Positions 32,364 to 43,800 of a stretch of 64,000 nucleotides of DNA are shown here, piece by piece (positions within the stretch are counted from its first letter, which is position 1; each line of letters begins with the position of its first letter). The translations under genes were made by a program, and so were the position numbers. Source of the stretch: Paraplanobispora takensis (lineage in GTDB: Bacteria; Actinomycetota; Actinomycetes; Streptosporangiales; Streptosporangiaceae). The stretch spans positions 1 through 64,000 of the forward strand of contig NZ_BOOK01000018.1 in assembly GCF_016863195.1 (NCBI RefSeq). The letters are read 5' to 3'. The notes under the pieces are model-generated. The model worked only from the letters and a program-made list of their open reading frames with translations, had not been told where the DNA came from and ran no database searches.

Positions 32364-33644
32364 TCATGTCCCGGAGCCCGGGGGCACGTCCGGGATGTGG
32401 CGGTGGGGGCGTTCGGGGTCGACGCGGGCCTGCTCCAGCGCCTCGTAGACAAGCTTCTCGAACGCGGCCTTACCGGGGATGACGGGATTGCTCTGGACCA
32501 CGCCGGAGATGATCCGGGCGCGGGTCTTCGTGAAGCTGCGCGTGAGCGCCGAGACGAACGCCTGCGGCTCCTCGGCCCAGGCGATGCCGGGGCTGACGAC
32601 GGAGTAGAACGGGGCGAATCCCTCGCCGACATCCTCCGCCCTGATCGAGCGGTTGATCGCCGCCACGATCTTGTCGCCGACCGGATCGCTGCTCATGTCC
32701 TTCGGGTCCGCGAGACCGTAGTAGATGACGAGCTTGTCGTGCTTCAGTCTTTTACCCGGCTGGGAGAGCCTGGACAGATAGATCTTGTACTGCCAGAGAT
32801 GCCTGCCCATCTCCTTGTCGGTGAACAGCTCGTTCAGCGACCTGGCGACCTCCAGCCCCGCCGCCTGCGAATTGACGTTGACGATGATGCGCCGCATCCG
32901 TCTCGCCCGCTGCGAGGAGTCGGCGTTCGCGTTGTGCACCCGGAAGTAGTCGCCGCGGACAAGCGCCTCCTCGTTGCTCCCGGCCCCCACCGGAGGCTTG
33001 GGCGGGCGGGCCGAGGGATCGGGCTTGTGCCTCTGCCCCTCCTCGTAGGCGGCGAGTTCACCCTGATATTCCTGCACCCGCTGGCTGATGACCGTGGCGT
33101 TCGGCTGGCGCTTGAACTCCTTCCACTGCGCTCTTGTTATCGGGGTCTTCGCGTAGTCGGATCCGGCCTTGCCCATCAGGTTGTAGATGTTCTTCTGAAG
33201 GGTGTTCGGGGGCCATTTCCTGCCTGTGCGCTCGTCGTAGTAGCTGTCGTAGATCTCGTCGAGAGTCTCCCTGGCCGCCTGCCGGTTCAGCGCGTAGCGT
33301 TCCTGGTCCGACAGAGCGACCCCGAACTCCAGCCGCCGCCTGGGCCTGGGCCGTACGGCCGGCCTGCTCGGCCCGAGCGGTTCGGGCGGCCCGGACGGGC
33401 CCTCCAGCCTCAGGGGTCCGGACTTCGCCGTCCACGGGGGAAGACCCGGCGGACGCGTGGACAACCCGGGCATGGCACGTGGAACGAGAAGGGGAGGATC
33501 GGTCACGGGCTTCGGGATTTTCCGCCCGCCGTCCTTCTTCCTGCTCTCCTTCCTCGACGGATCCTTCTCCGATGAGGACCTCCTGCGCGCGGAGGTGGCA
33601 GAGGACGCGGCCATGTGGGACAGATGGGGCGTGGAGTGCGTCAT
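32364..33644 (-). CDS. HopA1-domain protein, second copy
   Basis: A 426-residue protein whose C-terminal 300 residues match the type III effector HopA1 family: GDYFRVHN (231-238), RRIIVNVN (251-258), KHDKLVIYYG (301-310), GFAPFYSVVSPGIAWAEEP (342-360) and SFTKTRARIIS (370-380). The first 105 residues are Ser/Arg/Lys/Pro-rich and look disordered, unlike a Sec signal. HopA1 domains occur in plant-pathogen effectors and as the LxmY/CaoY proteins of class V lanthipeptide clusters, but no LxmK-type kinase or precursor peptide is seen here. The start ATG overlaps the stop of its paralogue by four bases. It is the last gene of the operon that starts with the giant TcA-like gene. Confidence 0.82.
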   Translation of the reverse strand: MTHSTPHLSHMAASSATSARRRSSSEKDPSRKESRKKDGGRKIPKPVTDPPLLVPRAMPGLSTRPPGLPPWTAKSGPLRLEGPSGPPEPLGPSRPAVRPRPRRRLEFGVALSDQERYALNRQAARETLDEIYDSYYDERTGRKWPPNTLQKNIYNLMGKAGSDYAKTPITRAQWKEFKRQPNATVISQRVQEYQGELAAYEEGQRHKPDPSARPPKPPVGAGSNEEALVRGDYFRVHNANADSSQRARRMRRIIVNVNSQAAGLEVARSLNELFTDKEMGRHLWQYKIYLSRLSQPGKRLKHDKLVIYYGLADPKDMSSDPVGDKIVAAINRSIRAEDVGEGFAPFYSVVSPGIAWAEEPQAFVSALTRSFTKTRARIISGVVQSNPVIPGKAAFEKLVYEALEQARVDPERPHRHIPDVPPGSGT

Positions 33645-34852
33645 GCGATCGCCCCCGTGAGGTGCCGGTGCGGCCGCTCCGGGTCCACCCCGGCGGCCTT
33701 GAGGGCGTCGTCGACCCGTTTGACGAAGTCGGCCTTGTCGAGCACCTTGTCGTTCTTCTGGATCACATCGGTGATGATGTCGCTCCGGGTCCGGGTGAAG
33801 CTGTTCTTCAGGGACTCGACGAAGTGCTTGGGCTCCTCGGCCCAGGCGATGCCGGGACCGATGATCGAGTAGAAGGGCGCGAACCCCTCGCCGACGTCCG
33901 TGTCCGGGATCGCCTTCGAGATCGCACTGACGATCTTGTCGCCCCGGGTGTCCTCGCCGCCCGGCTCGTCCTTCATCGCGTAGTAGATGACCAGCTTGTC
34001 GTGCTTGGCCTGGGCGACGTCCTGCGCCTTCTCCGAGAGATAGATCTTGTACTCCCGGATGCCGGGCCCGACGTCCGGGTCGGTGAAGAGGTTCTGTACG
34101 GCCTCGGCCACCTTGAGCCCGGTCTGCTGCGTCTTCACGTTGACGATGATGCGGCGCGACTTGCCCTTGAGGTCCCTGGTCAGGTCGGGCCGCAGGTTGT
34201 GGACGTGGAAGTAGTCGCCGTCCCGGACGGACTCGTCGTTGCTCGCGGGCCCGACCGGCTTCTCCGGCCGGATCGGCGGCCTCTTGGCGGGGTCCGTCCC
34301 GGGCCAGTCGTCGTAGGCCTTCAGCGCCTTCTGGTAGGCGCTGACCTTCTGGCCCTTCGTGCGCACCGCCTTGTCCGTGACGTTGAAGGCCCTGAACTGG
34401 TCATGGGTGACGGGATGCTTCATGTACTCCGAGGCGCCCTTGCCCATCATGCCGTAGATCTTGCCGATCCGGCCGTCCAGATCGAGGCGGTCGCCCGTCC
34501 TGCTGTTGTAGAACGCCTCGTAGATGGTCCCCAGCACGGCCTCGGTGGCCTCCTTGTTGTAGTCGTAGCGCTGGTCGTCGGTCATCTCGGCGGTCACGAT
34601 CGGCCGCTTGGTCTTGACCACGCCGACCGGCCCGGCCGGCTCCCCGGACGTGGCGGGGGCGGTCGGCCGGGTCTTCGGCCGGAGCGGCGCGTCCTTGGGC
34701 AGCGCCCGCGCCGGAGCCGTCGTCGCGGTCCCCTCGGCGAAGGCGACCTTCGCCTTGATCGGCGTCAGTTCGACCCCGGTGCCGGTCTTCCGCGCGGCCT
34801 TGCGCATGGGAGGCTTCTTGGACTTCTTCTTCGAGAAGAACGACGAGAACAT
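33641..34852 (-). CDS. HopA1-domain protein, first copy
   Basis: A 403-residue paralogue of the next gene product. The HopA1 motifs are GDYFHVHN (212-219), RRIIVNVK (233-240), HDKLVIYY (284-291), GFAPFYSIIGPGIAWAEEP (323-341) and SFTRTRSDII (351-360); both copies end near VDPERPHRH. The N-terminus, MFSSFFSKKKSKKPPMRKAA, is strongly basic and is followed by an Ala/Pro/Thr-rich stretch to about residue 85. It begins 13 bp after the TcA-like stop, so the two are surely co-transcribed. I infer an effector or partner of the TcA-like protein. An enzymatic (lyase-like) role is possible by analogy with lanthipeptide HopA1 proteins, but is not shown. Confidence 0.83.
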   Translation of the reverse strand: MFSSFFSKKKSKKPPMRKAARKTGTGVELTPIKAKVAFAEGTATTAPARALPKDAPLRPKTRPTAPATSGEPAGPVGVVKTKRPIVTAEMTDDQRYDYNKEATEAVLGTIYEAFYNSRTGDRLDLDGRIGKIYGMMGKGASEYMKHPVTHDQFRAFNVTDKAVRTKGQKVSAYQKALKAYDDWPGTDPAKRPPIRPEKPVGPASNDESVRDGDYFHVHNLRPDLTRDLKGKSRRIIVNVKTQQTGLKVAEAVQNLFTDPDVGPGIREYKIYLSEKAQDVAQAKHDKLVIYYAMKDEPGGEDTRGDKIVSAISKAIPDTDVGEGFAPFYSIIGPGIAWAEEPKHFVESLKNSFTRTRSDIITDVIQKNDKVLDKADFVKRVDDALKAAGVDPERPHRHLTGAIA

Positions 34853-34865
34853 GCGGGCACCTCGC

Positions 34866-37800
34866 TCACTTCACGCCGGCGCGGTAGGCCAGCACGAGAC
34901 CGATGGTGGTGAGCGCCGACCGGTCGCCCTCCAGGACGAGCCTCCACGGAGTCCCGCCGACGTTCAGGCCGGGCGTCCTGAGCAGCCTGCCCTCCTCGAG
35001 CGCGAGCCGCCGGTCCCCGTCGAGCAGGAAGCGCACCCCCGCTCCGCCGTACGAGGCGTGGACGCCGGTGATCTGGCGCCCGCTCATGCCGGGGAACAGC
35101 TCGGGTGTGAGCGGCAGGAGCAGCTCGGGCTCCCCGCTCTCCTGGAAGTCCGCCCAGGCCTGCGGGAACTCGGCCGCCACGTCGACGAACCGGGCGGCGG
35201 GGTACGGCTTGAGCATGCCCCCGACCGCGGTGGCGAACGGCTCTCCGCCCTGCTGGGCCGCGTACTTCACCGTGATCGTCACATCGGTCAGATCCGCGCG
35301 CGGCCTGCCGGACAGCCGCCACCGGGAGATCGCCCCGGTGCCCTCGAAGGGCAGGTAGCGGTCGTCGTCGAAGCGGAGCTCGAACATCCCGTTGTTGTCC
35401 TTGTACTCCTCCAGGTCGGACAGCGCGATCTGCTGGCTCGGCCGCCAGTCGGCGCGCAGCGACGCGGGCGGTGAGCCCTTCGGGTCGAGCAGGAACTTGA
35501 CCGCCTTGGGGTCGGGTGACAGCACGACCCTGTTGTCGAGCTGGGTGAGCGTGGCCGGCACGCCCACCGGGCCGCCGGCGGTCTCGAAGGTCACCGACAC
35601 GGTACGGATCTGACGCCGGTAGTGGCCGGGGAAGTCCCGGTCGAACAGCGCCTCGGTCAGCGCGAACTCGCACGTGCCGCCGTCCCGGAGGGCCAGCAGC
35701 GCGAGCGGGTCGAGGGCGAGCAGCGAGACCTTCTTGACGATCTCCAGCCCGCGCCGGTCCGCCTCGACGTACGCCTTGCCCAGCCGCTCCAGGTCCAGCG
35801 CCAGGCTCTCCCCGGCCTGCAGGCCGCTGCGCCTGCTGTCCCAGTACGTCGGCTGGATGAACGTCTCGGACATGCCCCGCTCGAACTGGTAGGCGCGTTC
35901 GGCCGAGCGCGCCAGATCGTAGGCGAGGTTGTAGGCCTGGAAGTACGTCCCCGACAGCCGGCCGGCCATCCAGCCGTACAGCTGCGCGCCGGTGAACTTG
36001 CCGGTGAGGAACGCGTTGACGGCGTCGAGGTCGGCCGCCTCCCGATTGAGGATATCCAGCTCGCGCTGCGCGATCGCCGCCTGCAGCTCGGCCGCCGCGA
36101 TCTGGTGGCCCATCTGGGCCGCGTCGGTCCTGGCCGTGCCCAGTTGCAGGCGCCAGTCCTGTTCCTGGCGGTCCTGGTCGGCGCGTACGGCGAGGACCTC
36201 GCCGATGGAGCTGAAGCCCTGGCCCAGCGTGGAGGAGACGTCCGAGATCGTGTTGAGGGCGTTGCCGACCTCCTGGCTGCCTTCCCTGATGCCCACGATG
36301 AACGGGCCGGCGTAGACCTCCGGGCCGGAGAGCGCGAAGGCCGCGGCGATCTTGATTCCGCTCGCCGCGAAGTTCGACACCGTGGCCAGGGACAGCATCG
36401 AGATCTGCGCCTGCTGGACCGGGGTCAGGCCCTGGGCGATCAGCTTCTCGTAGTGGCCGACGCGCTCCTCGGCGCCCTTGAGCGCGGCCTGCAGCTCGGC
36501 CAGCGTCTCGTTCGCGACCCTGACCTGGGCCTCCTTGACGGCCCTGGTCATCTCGGCGATTCCCGCCTCCTGCCGGTTGTTCAGCAGCGACAGCTGCTCG
36601 ATGTCGTGGCGTTCCAGGTGGCCGAGCAGGTCGCCGCCGTACTGCCGCAGCTGGCCGGCCAGGTCCTGCGCCTTGCGGAACAGGAACGCGAAGCGGTGAC
36701 CGGGGATCGCCGCCGCGGGCCCGGCGGCGAGCCGGTCGAGCGGGGTGCCCGCCGCCCTGCCGCGTACGAGCGCCATGACGTCGGCGGGCGGCTCGAACAG
36801 CGGCACCGGCCGGGCGATGCCCATGATGTCCAGCGACTGCCGGATCTTGCGCAGCCGGTCGTCGACCCGCGTCCAGTACTCGTGGAAGGCGGCGTTGTCC
36901 GGCACGTAGAAGTACGGCCTGGCGATGCTCCCGTTCACGGCGCCCGCGCCCTGCACCATCGCGCCGCCGGCGGTCAGCGCGGCCACGCCGCCCGAGCCCT
37001 CCTCGGCGGTCAGCGCGGCCACGCCGCCGGGGCCGTCGCCGAGCTGCTCGTAGGCGGCGGCCGGGGGCAGCGTCCGCGGTCCCAGGTCGAAGGGGCGCTC
37101 GCCCAGCAGGTCGTGGGCGAAGATGTACAGCATCCGCGCCTCGTCGATGCTCTCGCCCGTGTACTGCCGGAAGAGCATGTCGCCCCAGTCGAGGATGTTG
37201 TCGATGTAGGCCATGACCACGGCGCGCCGGTAGGCCACGGGCCGCAGGTCCGCGATGGCGTGCGGGTCGAACGGGTCGTCCAGGTAGGCCCGGATCAGGC
37301 TGTCCCGATCGCCCAGCAGGTCGTACTGCCGGCGCAGATGACCGAGCATCTCGACCAGCTCGCTGTCCGGGAGCGCGCTCCTGACGGCGTCCAGGCCGGT
37401 GCCCGCCAGGTCGTCCAGGAACGCCAGCTCCGCCGACTCCAGCGGCCGGACCTGCTGGAACGCCGGAGCGAGGGCCTCCACCTTCGTCAGGATCCCGTCG
37501 TATCCGGTGATCTTCCTGCCGCCGGCCTCCCGGCGGCAGGCCGACACCAGCGCCGGGACGTCGATCGCGAGGAACGGCAGGAAGCGCCAGTAGTCGTTGC
37601 GCCTGGTGGGGTCGAAGACGTACTCGTACCACTGCCGGGCGTCCTCGAACCGCTGGGCGCCGTTGAGCGCCTGCGCGATCAGCAGCGGCGCGTGGAAGAA
37701 GATCTCCCAGTAGTAGACGCCGTTGGAGCTCTGGAAGTCCAGGTGCGAGCCGGTCGGCACGCCCGCCTTCCAGACCTGGGGCCTGACCTGGACGGTCGTG

Positions 37801-40800
37801 GCGTCCGAGCGGGTCTGGCTGAACTTGGGCAGCTCGTCGGTCTCCTGGGTGGAGGGCGCAAGGAGCGCGGCGACGCCGCCGGTCAGGAGCTCGCGGTTGA
37901 GCCGGTAGGCCGTGCTCGACGTGAGCCGGATGATCTCGTTGGGCAGCGCCGCGATCTCGTACGGCCGCACGACCGTGTCCGTCAGCGGATACCTGGCGTA
38001 GGTCGTCCCCTTGAAGAAGCAGAGCGCCTCGCCTTCCAGGACGCTGTCGTAGCCGTCGTCCGGCAGGCCCCGCCAGTTCCCCTGAACCGGGATCCAGGTG
38101 AGGGCGGCGTCCGGCTCCCGGTCGTCCATGACCGCGTAGTCGTCCTCGCTGAAGACGTATCCGCGGAAGACGGCCCTGAGCCGGCGGGGCAGCGGCCTGG
38201 GATAGCCCTCGTCGACGTACTCCGGGATGGCGCCGCCGCTCAGCGTGTACCGGTGGAACTCCCCACCGGAGGTCAGGAACAGCCGGTCGCCGCGGACGTA
38301 GGCCAGGTCGACCGTCCCCGTCCGCGTGATGTTCGTCGGGACCCGCCCGAGCGCCCGGGTCGGGCGCGAGGTCTTGTCGCCGGGGACCGTGTACGTCCCG
38401 GCCTTGTTGTCGAAGGTCACGGTGCCGTCGCGGTACGGGAAGGACGGCGCGTCGGCGGAGCGCGCGGGCGCCCTCCCCGGGCTCCGGTCGGGTGTCCCGT
38501 CCGGCAGGAACCGGAAGTGCTGGTCGTTCCACCCGAAGTGGATCCTGCCGTCGGACAGCCGGGCCACCCAGTCGACGCGCTGCCATCTGGGCAGGTCCTC
38601 GTCGTTGTCCGCGATGAGCTTGGGATAGCCGGGATCCAGGTCGGGGAAGGAGCTGTAGCGGTAGTACTCCCCGCCGGAGAAGAGATAGACGACGCCGCCG
38701 CGCACGAGGGCGGCGTCGACCACCCCGGTCCGGTTCAGGTTGGTGCCGACGACGCCCCAGCGCTCGGCGGTGGCCTTCTTGGCCTGCGCCGAGCTCTCCT
38801 TGCCCGGGGGCGTGGCGATGTACTTCTGCGCGGCGTTGTCGAAGAAGTACATCGTGCCGTCGCCCGACTGGAACGCCGCGTCGATCTTCGTCCAGTTCTT
38901 CGGGAGCCGGTCGGTGTTCCCGGGCAGCGGACCCCACGGATAGGGCGTGTGCGGCGCGCCGACCGGACGGCACAGGAAGCTGCCGCCCTTGTGGTCGACG
39001 CTGAACCACGGCCCGTCGGGGGAGTCCGCCGGCATGTTGAAGCGCACGATCGGCGGCACGGGCTCGGCGAACACCTTCGCCGGGTCCGTGGGCCGCGCGG
39101 GCGGCACGGTGCCCTCGGCGCGCAGCGCGTACAGCTCGGGGGTGAGCGAGAACGACGACCTGACCGTGAGGGGGCCGGCCGCCCTGGCGACCGTGTAGGT
39201 GCACTGGACCACGATCGAGTCGTGGTCGCCCGGCGGGCCGCCGGGCAGGTCCCGCGAGGCCTGGACGTACAGGCCGACGCCGGAGACGGCGCCGTCCTGC
39301 CGCGCGTCGGCGGCCAGCAGCTGGGCGGGACTCCACTCGCCGTTGAGGTTGCGGAACGCGTAGAAGATCTTCACCCGCGGCGTCGGGGCCGGGGCGGACA
39401 CCTTCTGGTTGTCGCCGTCCTTCCTGGCCAGGATCGTGGTGCCCGCCAGGTTGTCGGGCGAGACGTTCTCGACGACCGTCCAGAAGACGAAGATCCGCCC
39501 GAACGCGTGCACCGGGTCCACCACGTCGGCGTCGATCTGGACGTCCACCTTCTCCCAGGCGTCCCATCTCGCGCTCAGCTTCTCGCCGTCGTGGAACTCG
39601 GCGCTGCGGAAGTAGTACCGCCGCGGCGCGGTCCGGGTCCGGCCGAAGAGCACCAGCCGCCGTTCGCCCGCGGGGGAGTCGTCGGCGGTGTAGACGTACC
39701 CTCCGGCGATGGCCAGGCGGGAGACCTCGGTGTACTCGTCGAGGTACTTCTTGTAGGCCTTCTGCACGGCCTGCGGTGTGATCTCCTCCTGGAGCAGGTC
39801 GTTCTCCAGCGTCCGGAACGCCGGGGTCTTCGTGGGCCGCAGCTCCGGGCGCAGATAGTTCTCCGGGTACAGGAAGACCTTCCGGTTCGCCTCCCAGATC
39901 CGGTAGTTCCGCATCCACGCCCACCACGTCCTGATCCGCTCGCGGACCTCGGCGCTGTCGCCGGGCACCTCCTCCAGGTCGAGCAGGTAGCGGTGGACGA
40001 AGAGCTGGGTGGCGGCGATGGCCTCGCGGACCCGGGAGGTCGTGCCGGCACCGCCCATGTCCACGTCGATCAGGAGCCGCCTGAACAGCTCGCGCGAGCC
40101 GGCGTGCCCGCGGTCGGCCAGCAGTGACACGAGCGCGTCGCGCTTGAGCACGTTGAGCTCGTCGTGGATCCGCCTGATCACGACGGGGTCCTCGACCAGG
40201 GCGGACAGGGCGGTGCCCGCCGCCTCCAGGTCGCCGCTCTCGTGGATCTTCGACCAGACGGTCTCGTAGAGCTCCCTCGGGCCCAGCCCGATCTTCGCGG
40301 AGGCGGCGAACAGGCCGGTGAGCCCGAGCAGGAACTCGATCTCGAACCGCGCCTCCTCCTTCGTCCCCTCCGCCCCGGCGGTGAGGAGCTCGCCGTGCCG
40401 CCGGGCCCAGCGCAGCTCGTCCATGTCCCAGCCGAACAGCGCCGACAGGTAGTGGTACGGATCCCGGGTCCCGGTCAGCAGGAAGGCGGGCAGCCCGTCC
40501 GGGTGTGCGCGCGCCAGCTCGGCGAAGCGGGTGATGACGTTGACGTCGCTCAGCCGGTAGTCGGCGGCGCCGGACCACCGGTGCCGGAACTCCTGCGGGA
40601 AGGTGCGGTCCACCCGGTGGTAGTCCGTGCCGGAGTAGCGGACGTACTGCCCGCCCTTGAGCAGGTAGGTGCGCCCCTCGAAGACGAACGCGCCGTCGGG
40701 CCCCGCCTCGAAGGCGGCGGGCAGATCGCCCCAGTCGTCGCGCACGGTCCGCGGGAAGCCCTCCTCCACCAGGTCGGGCACGCCCGGCCGGTAGCGGATG

Positions 40801-43800
40801 TACTGCCCGCCGGCGAAGGCGTACAGCTCGCCGCCGGGCGCGACGAACGCCGCCTCGACGCGCCGGTCGGTGAAGGCGTTGCGGATCCTGCCCCAGCCGG
40901 GCTCCTTGCCGAGGAAGTAGCGCATCCGGCCGTCGAGCCCCTTGAAGGCCGCGTCCACCCCGTCCTGGTAGCGCTCGGGCACCGTGAAGTCGGCGTCGTC
41001 GCGGAGCGATCTGGGGTAGCCGTCGTCGACGTGGGAGTAGTCCGGGCCCGAGTACCGGACGTACTGGTCACCGGAGAACAGGAACGTCCTGCCGTCGGCC
41101 GTGAAGGCCGCGTCGACCCGCTCGGCGACGGTGTTGCGGATCCGCCCGACGACGTCCAGCGGGAAGCTCGCCGTGAGCTCGCGCGAGGCCGCGTGGCAGC
41201 CGCCGTCCGCGAACACGTACACGTTCCGGTCGTTGGCGACCACCGCGTCGAGCGGGCGGGTGAGCACGTCCTCGAAGGACTCGGGGAAGCTCCTGAACGC
41301 CTCCTCCCCGCGCAGGTTGCCGGCCGTCTTCTTCGGATAGCCCTCGTCGACGTAGCGGTAGTCGGCCGTCGAGTAGCGGACGTAGCGGTCCCCGGAGAAC
41401 AGGAACGTCGTGCCGCGCCAGGTGAACGCCGCGTCCACGGTCGTGCCGAACGGGTTGGCCGACAGCCCCCACCGGTCGCGGATCGCGGCGGGCGGGCCGA
41501 AGGACCCGTCCTTGAAGGCCGCGTACCGCGTGCCGAAGAAGAAGTAGGTCGTCCCGTCCGGGGCGGTGAACGCCGTGCGGAGCGCGTCCTCGGGCTCCAG
41601 CCCCTGGCGGTAGCCCGGCCAGATCCGCTCGATCGGCCGCGGGTGGGACCAGGCGCCGGTCTTCTCGTTGTACGGCACGCACCGGTCGCCGCCGAGCAGG
41701 ATCATCGTCTCGCCCTCGAACAGGACGGCGTCGGGCACGGGGAAGCCGCTCGGGGACTGCCAGAACGTGGCGTCGGCGACGGCCGGGTACCCCTCGTCCG
41801 GGACGGCGTAGTCCGTGCCGGAGTAGCGCAGGTGGCGCCGCGTGCCGTCGGGGCCGGGCTTCTCGAACAGATACGTCGTCGTCCCCCGCACATAGGCCAG
41901 GTCGACGCTGGTGAGCCCGGCCCAGCGGTCGCCGATGAGCTGCGGTTCCCCGCCCGGCTCGATCACGAACTGGTCCCCGCTGAACAGGTAGGTCCGGCCG
42001 TCCCGTCCGACGAAGGCGGCGTCGACCGCGCTGTCCAGATAGACGGTGTTGCGCGGCCGGCCCCACTCCTCGGCCAGCGGGTAGGGGCGGCCGAGCTGCG
42101 TGTTGAAGCACAGCGGGCCCTTGAACAGGTAGGTGGTGCCGTCCGCGCCGCTCAGGACCGCGTCCAGCCCGGTCCGGAACTCCTGCGGCACGGTGCGCAG
42201 GGTCCTGGGCCGGTACGGCGAGGCCGACGGCTGCCGTTCCTCGATCGAGGTGCGCCTGAGCCAGCCGTCGGGCCCCTCCGTCATCACCGAGCCGTTCTCC
42301 AGGAAGGCGCAGGTCAGGCCCGGGTGATCGGGGTAGGCGCGGTACGGGGAACGGGACACGGCGTGTCCCCGGTCGCCGCGGAAGAGGTAGGCGGTGCGCC
42401 GGTCGGAGAAGGCCGCGTCGACCCCGTCGAGCGTCACGCCCAGTGCGGCCAGCCCGGGTTCGGTGCCCAGCGAGGCGACGTCGCGCGGGTAGCCGTACTG
42501 CACGACCGCGTAGTCCCCGCCCTCGTAGCGGACGTACTGGTCCCCGGAGAACAGGTAGGTGTAGGTCCGGGCCGTGTCGACGCCGTCGACCTGCTCGGTC
42601 ACGTCCATGACCAGCGCCGCGTCCACCTGTCCCGTCCGGGCCAGGTTGTTGGTCACGTTCCCCCAGAACGCGCCCACCCGGGCGGGATAGCGGTCGTCGA
42701 CCCTCGTGTAGTCGCCGGTCGAGTAGCGCACGTACCGGTCGCCGGAGAACAGGTAGGTCCGGCCGTCCCGGCCGACGAAGGCGGCGTCGATCCGGTCGAA
42801 CGGGATGCTGTCCCAGTGCTCGCGGATGCTCAGCGGCTCCGACCACCAGCGGTGGACCGCGTCGAACCGGACGTACCGATCGCCCGAGAACAGGTACGTC
42901 CGGTCGTCGGCGCCGGTGAACACGGCGTCCACCGGGCCGAGATCGAGGTTCCACCAGTCGTCGGAGAGCGGCTTGGGGAACCCGGCGTCCGGCGTCCGGT
43001 AGTCCCTGGTCGAGTAGCGCACGTAGAACCGGGCGCCCTCGCCGTACACCTTGACCCGCAGGCCCTCGCGCCTGACCGTGAGCGGGACGCCCTCGTCGGT
43101 CTCCAGCCGCCACTCCGGCGCCTTGCCGGTGATCCGCACCGGCGACAGGCCGTGCTCCTGGAAGCGGTTGCGCAGCCGCGGGGAGACCCGGTCGGCGTCG
43201 AGCTCGCTCTCCCACTCGACCGGCAGCTCGAACAGCTTCCCGCCGGCGCCGAACAGGTAGGCGGTGCCGTCCATGACGAACGACGCGTCCACGCGGGTCA
43301 GCCCGCCCCAGTCGGCCGCGATCGAGCGCGGGTAGCCGCTGTCGACGACCGTGTAGTCGTCCCCGGAGTAACGCAGGTAGGTCTCGCCGCCGAACAGGTA
43401 CGTCCTGCCGTCGAGCCCGACGAACGCGGCGTCGACCGTGCCGCCGGGCAGGGCGGGCGGCAGCACGCCCCAGCGGTCGGCGGTCCTGACGACCTTGGCG
43501 CGGGCCCCCGTCACCGCGACGGTCCGGCCGTTGCGGAACAGGTTCAGCACGCCCGCCGTGTCGACGAAGGCCGCGTCGATCGCCCCCTCGAACTCGGCGG
43601 GCACGTCGTGGATCAGCCGGGGGTGCCCCTCGTCCGCCAGGACGCCGGGGTTCTCGAGGTTGTCGGAGTAGCGGATCACCTGGTTGCCGGCGAACAGATG
43701 GGCGGCGGTCCCGTCGGAGTACGCCGCGTCGATCCGCTCCGCCCCGGTGAAGGCGTTGCGGACCCTGCCCCACTTCTCGGAGATCGGCGCGCGCGTGTCC

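Noticed and set aside
32364-34852. A class V lanthipeptide cluster, because HopA1-domain proteins (LxmY type) occur there.
   Set aside because: No LxmK-like kinase, no LxmX-like partner and no Ser/Thr/Cys-rich precursor gene adjoin the two HopA1 genes; the neighbour is a TcA-like gene instead.
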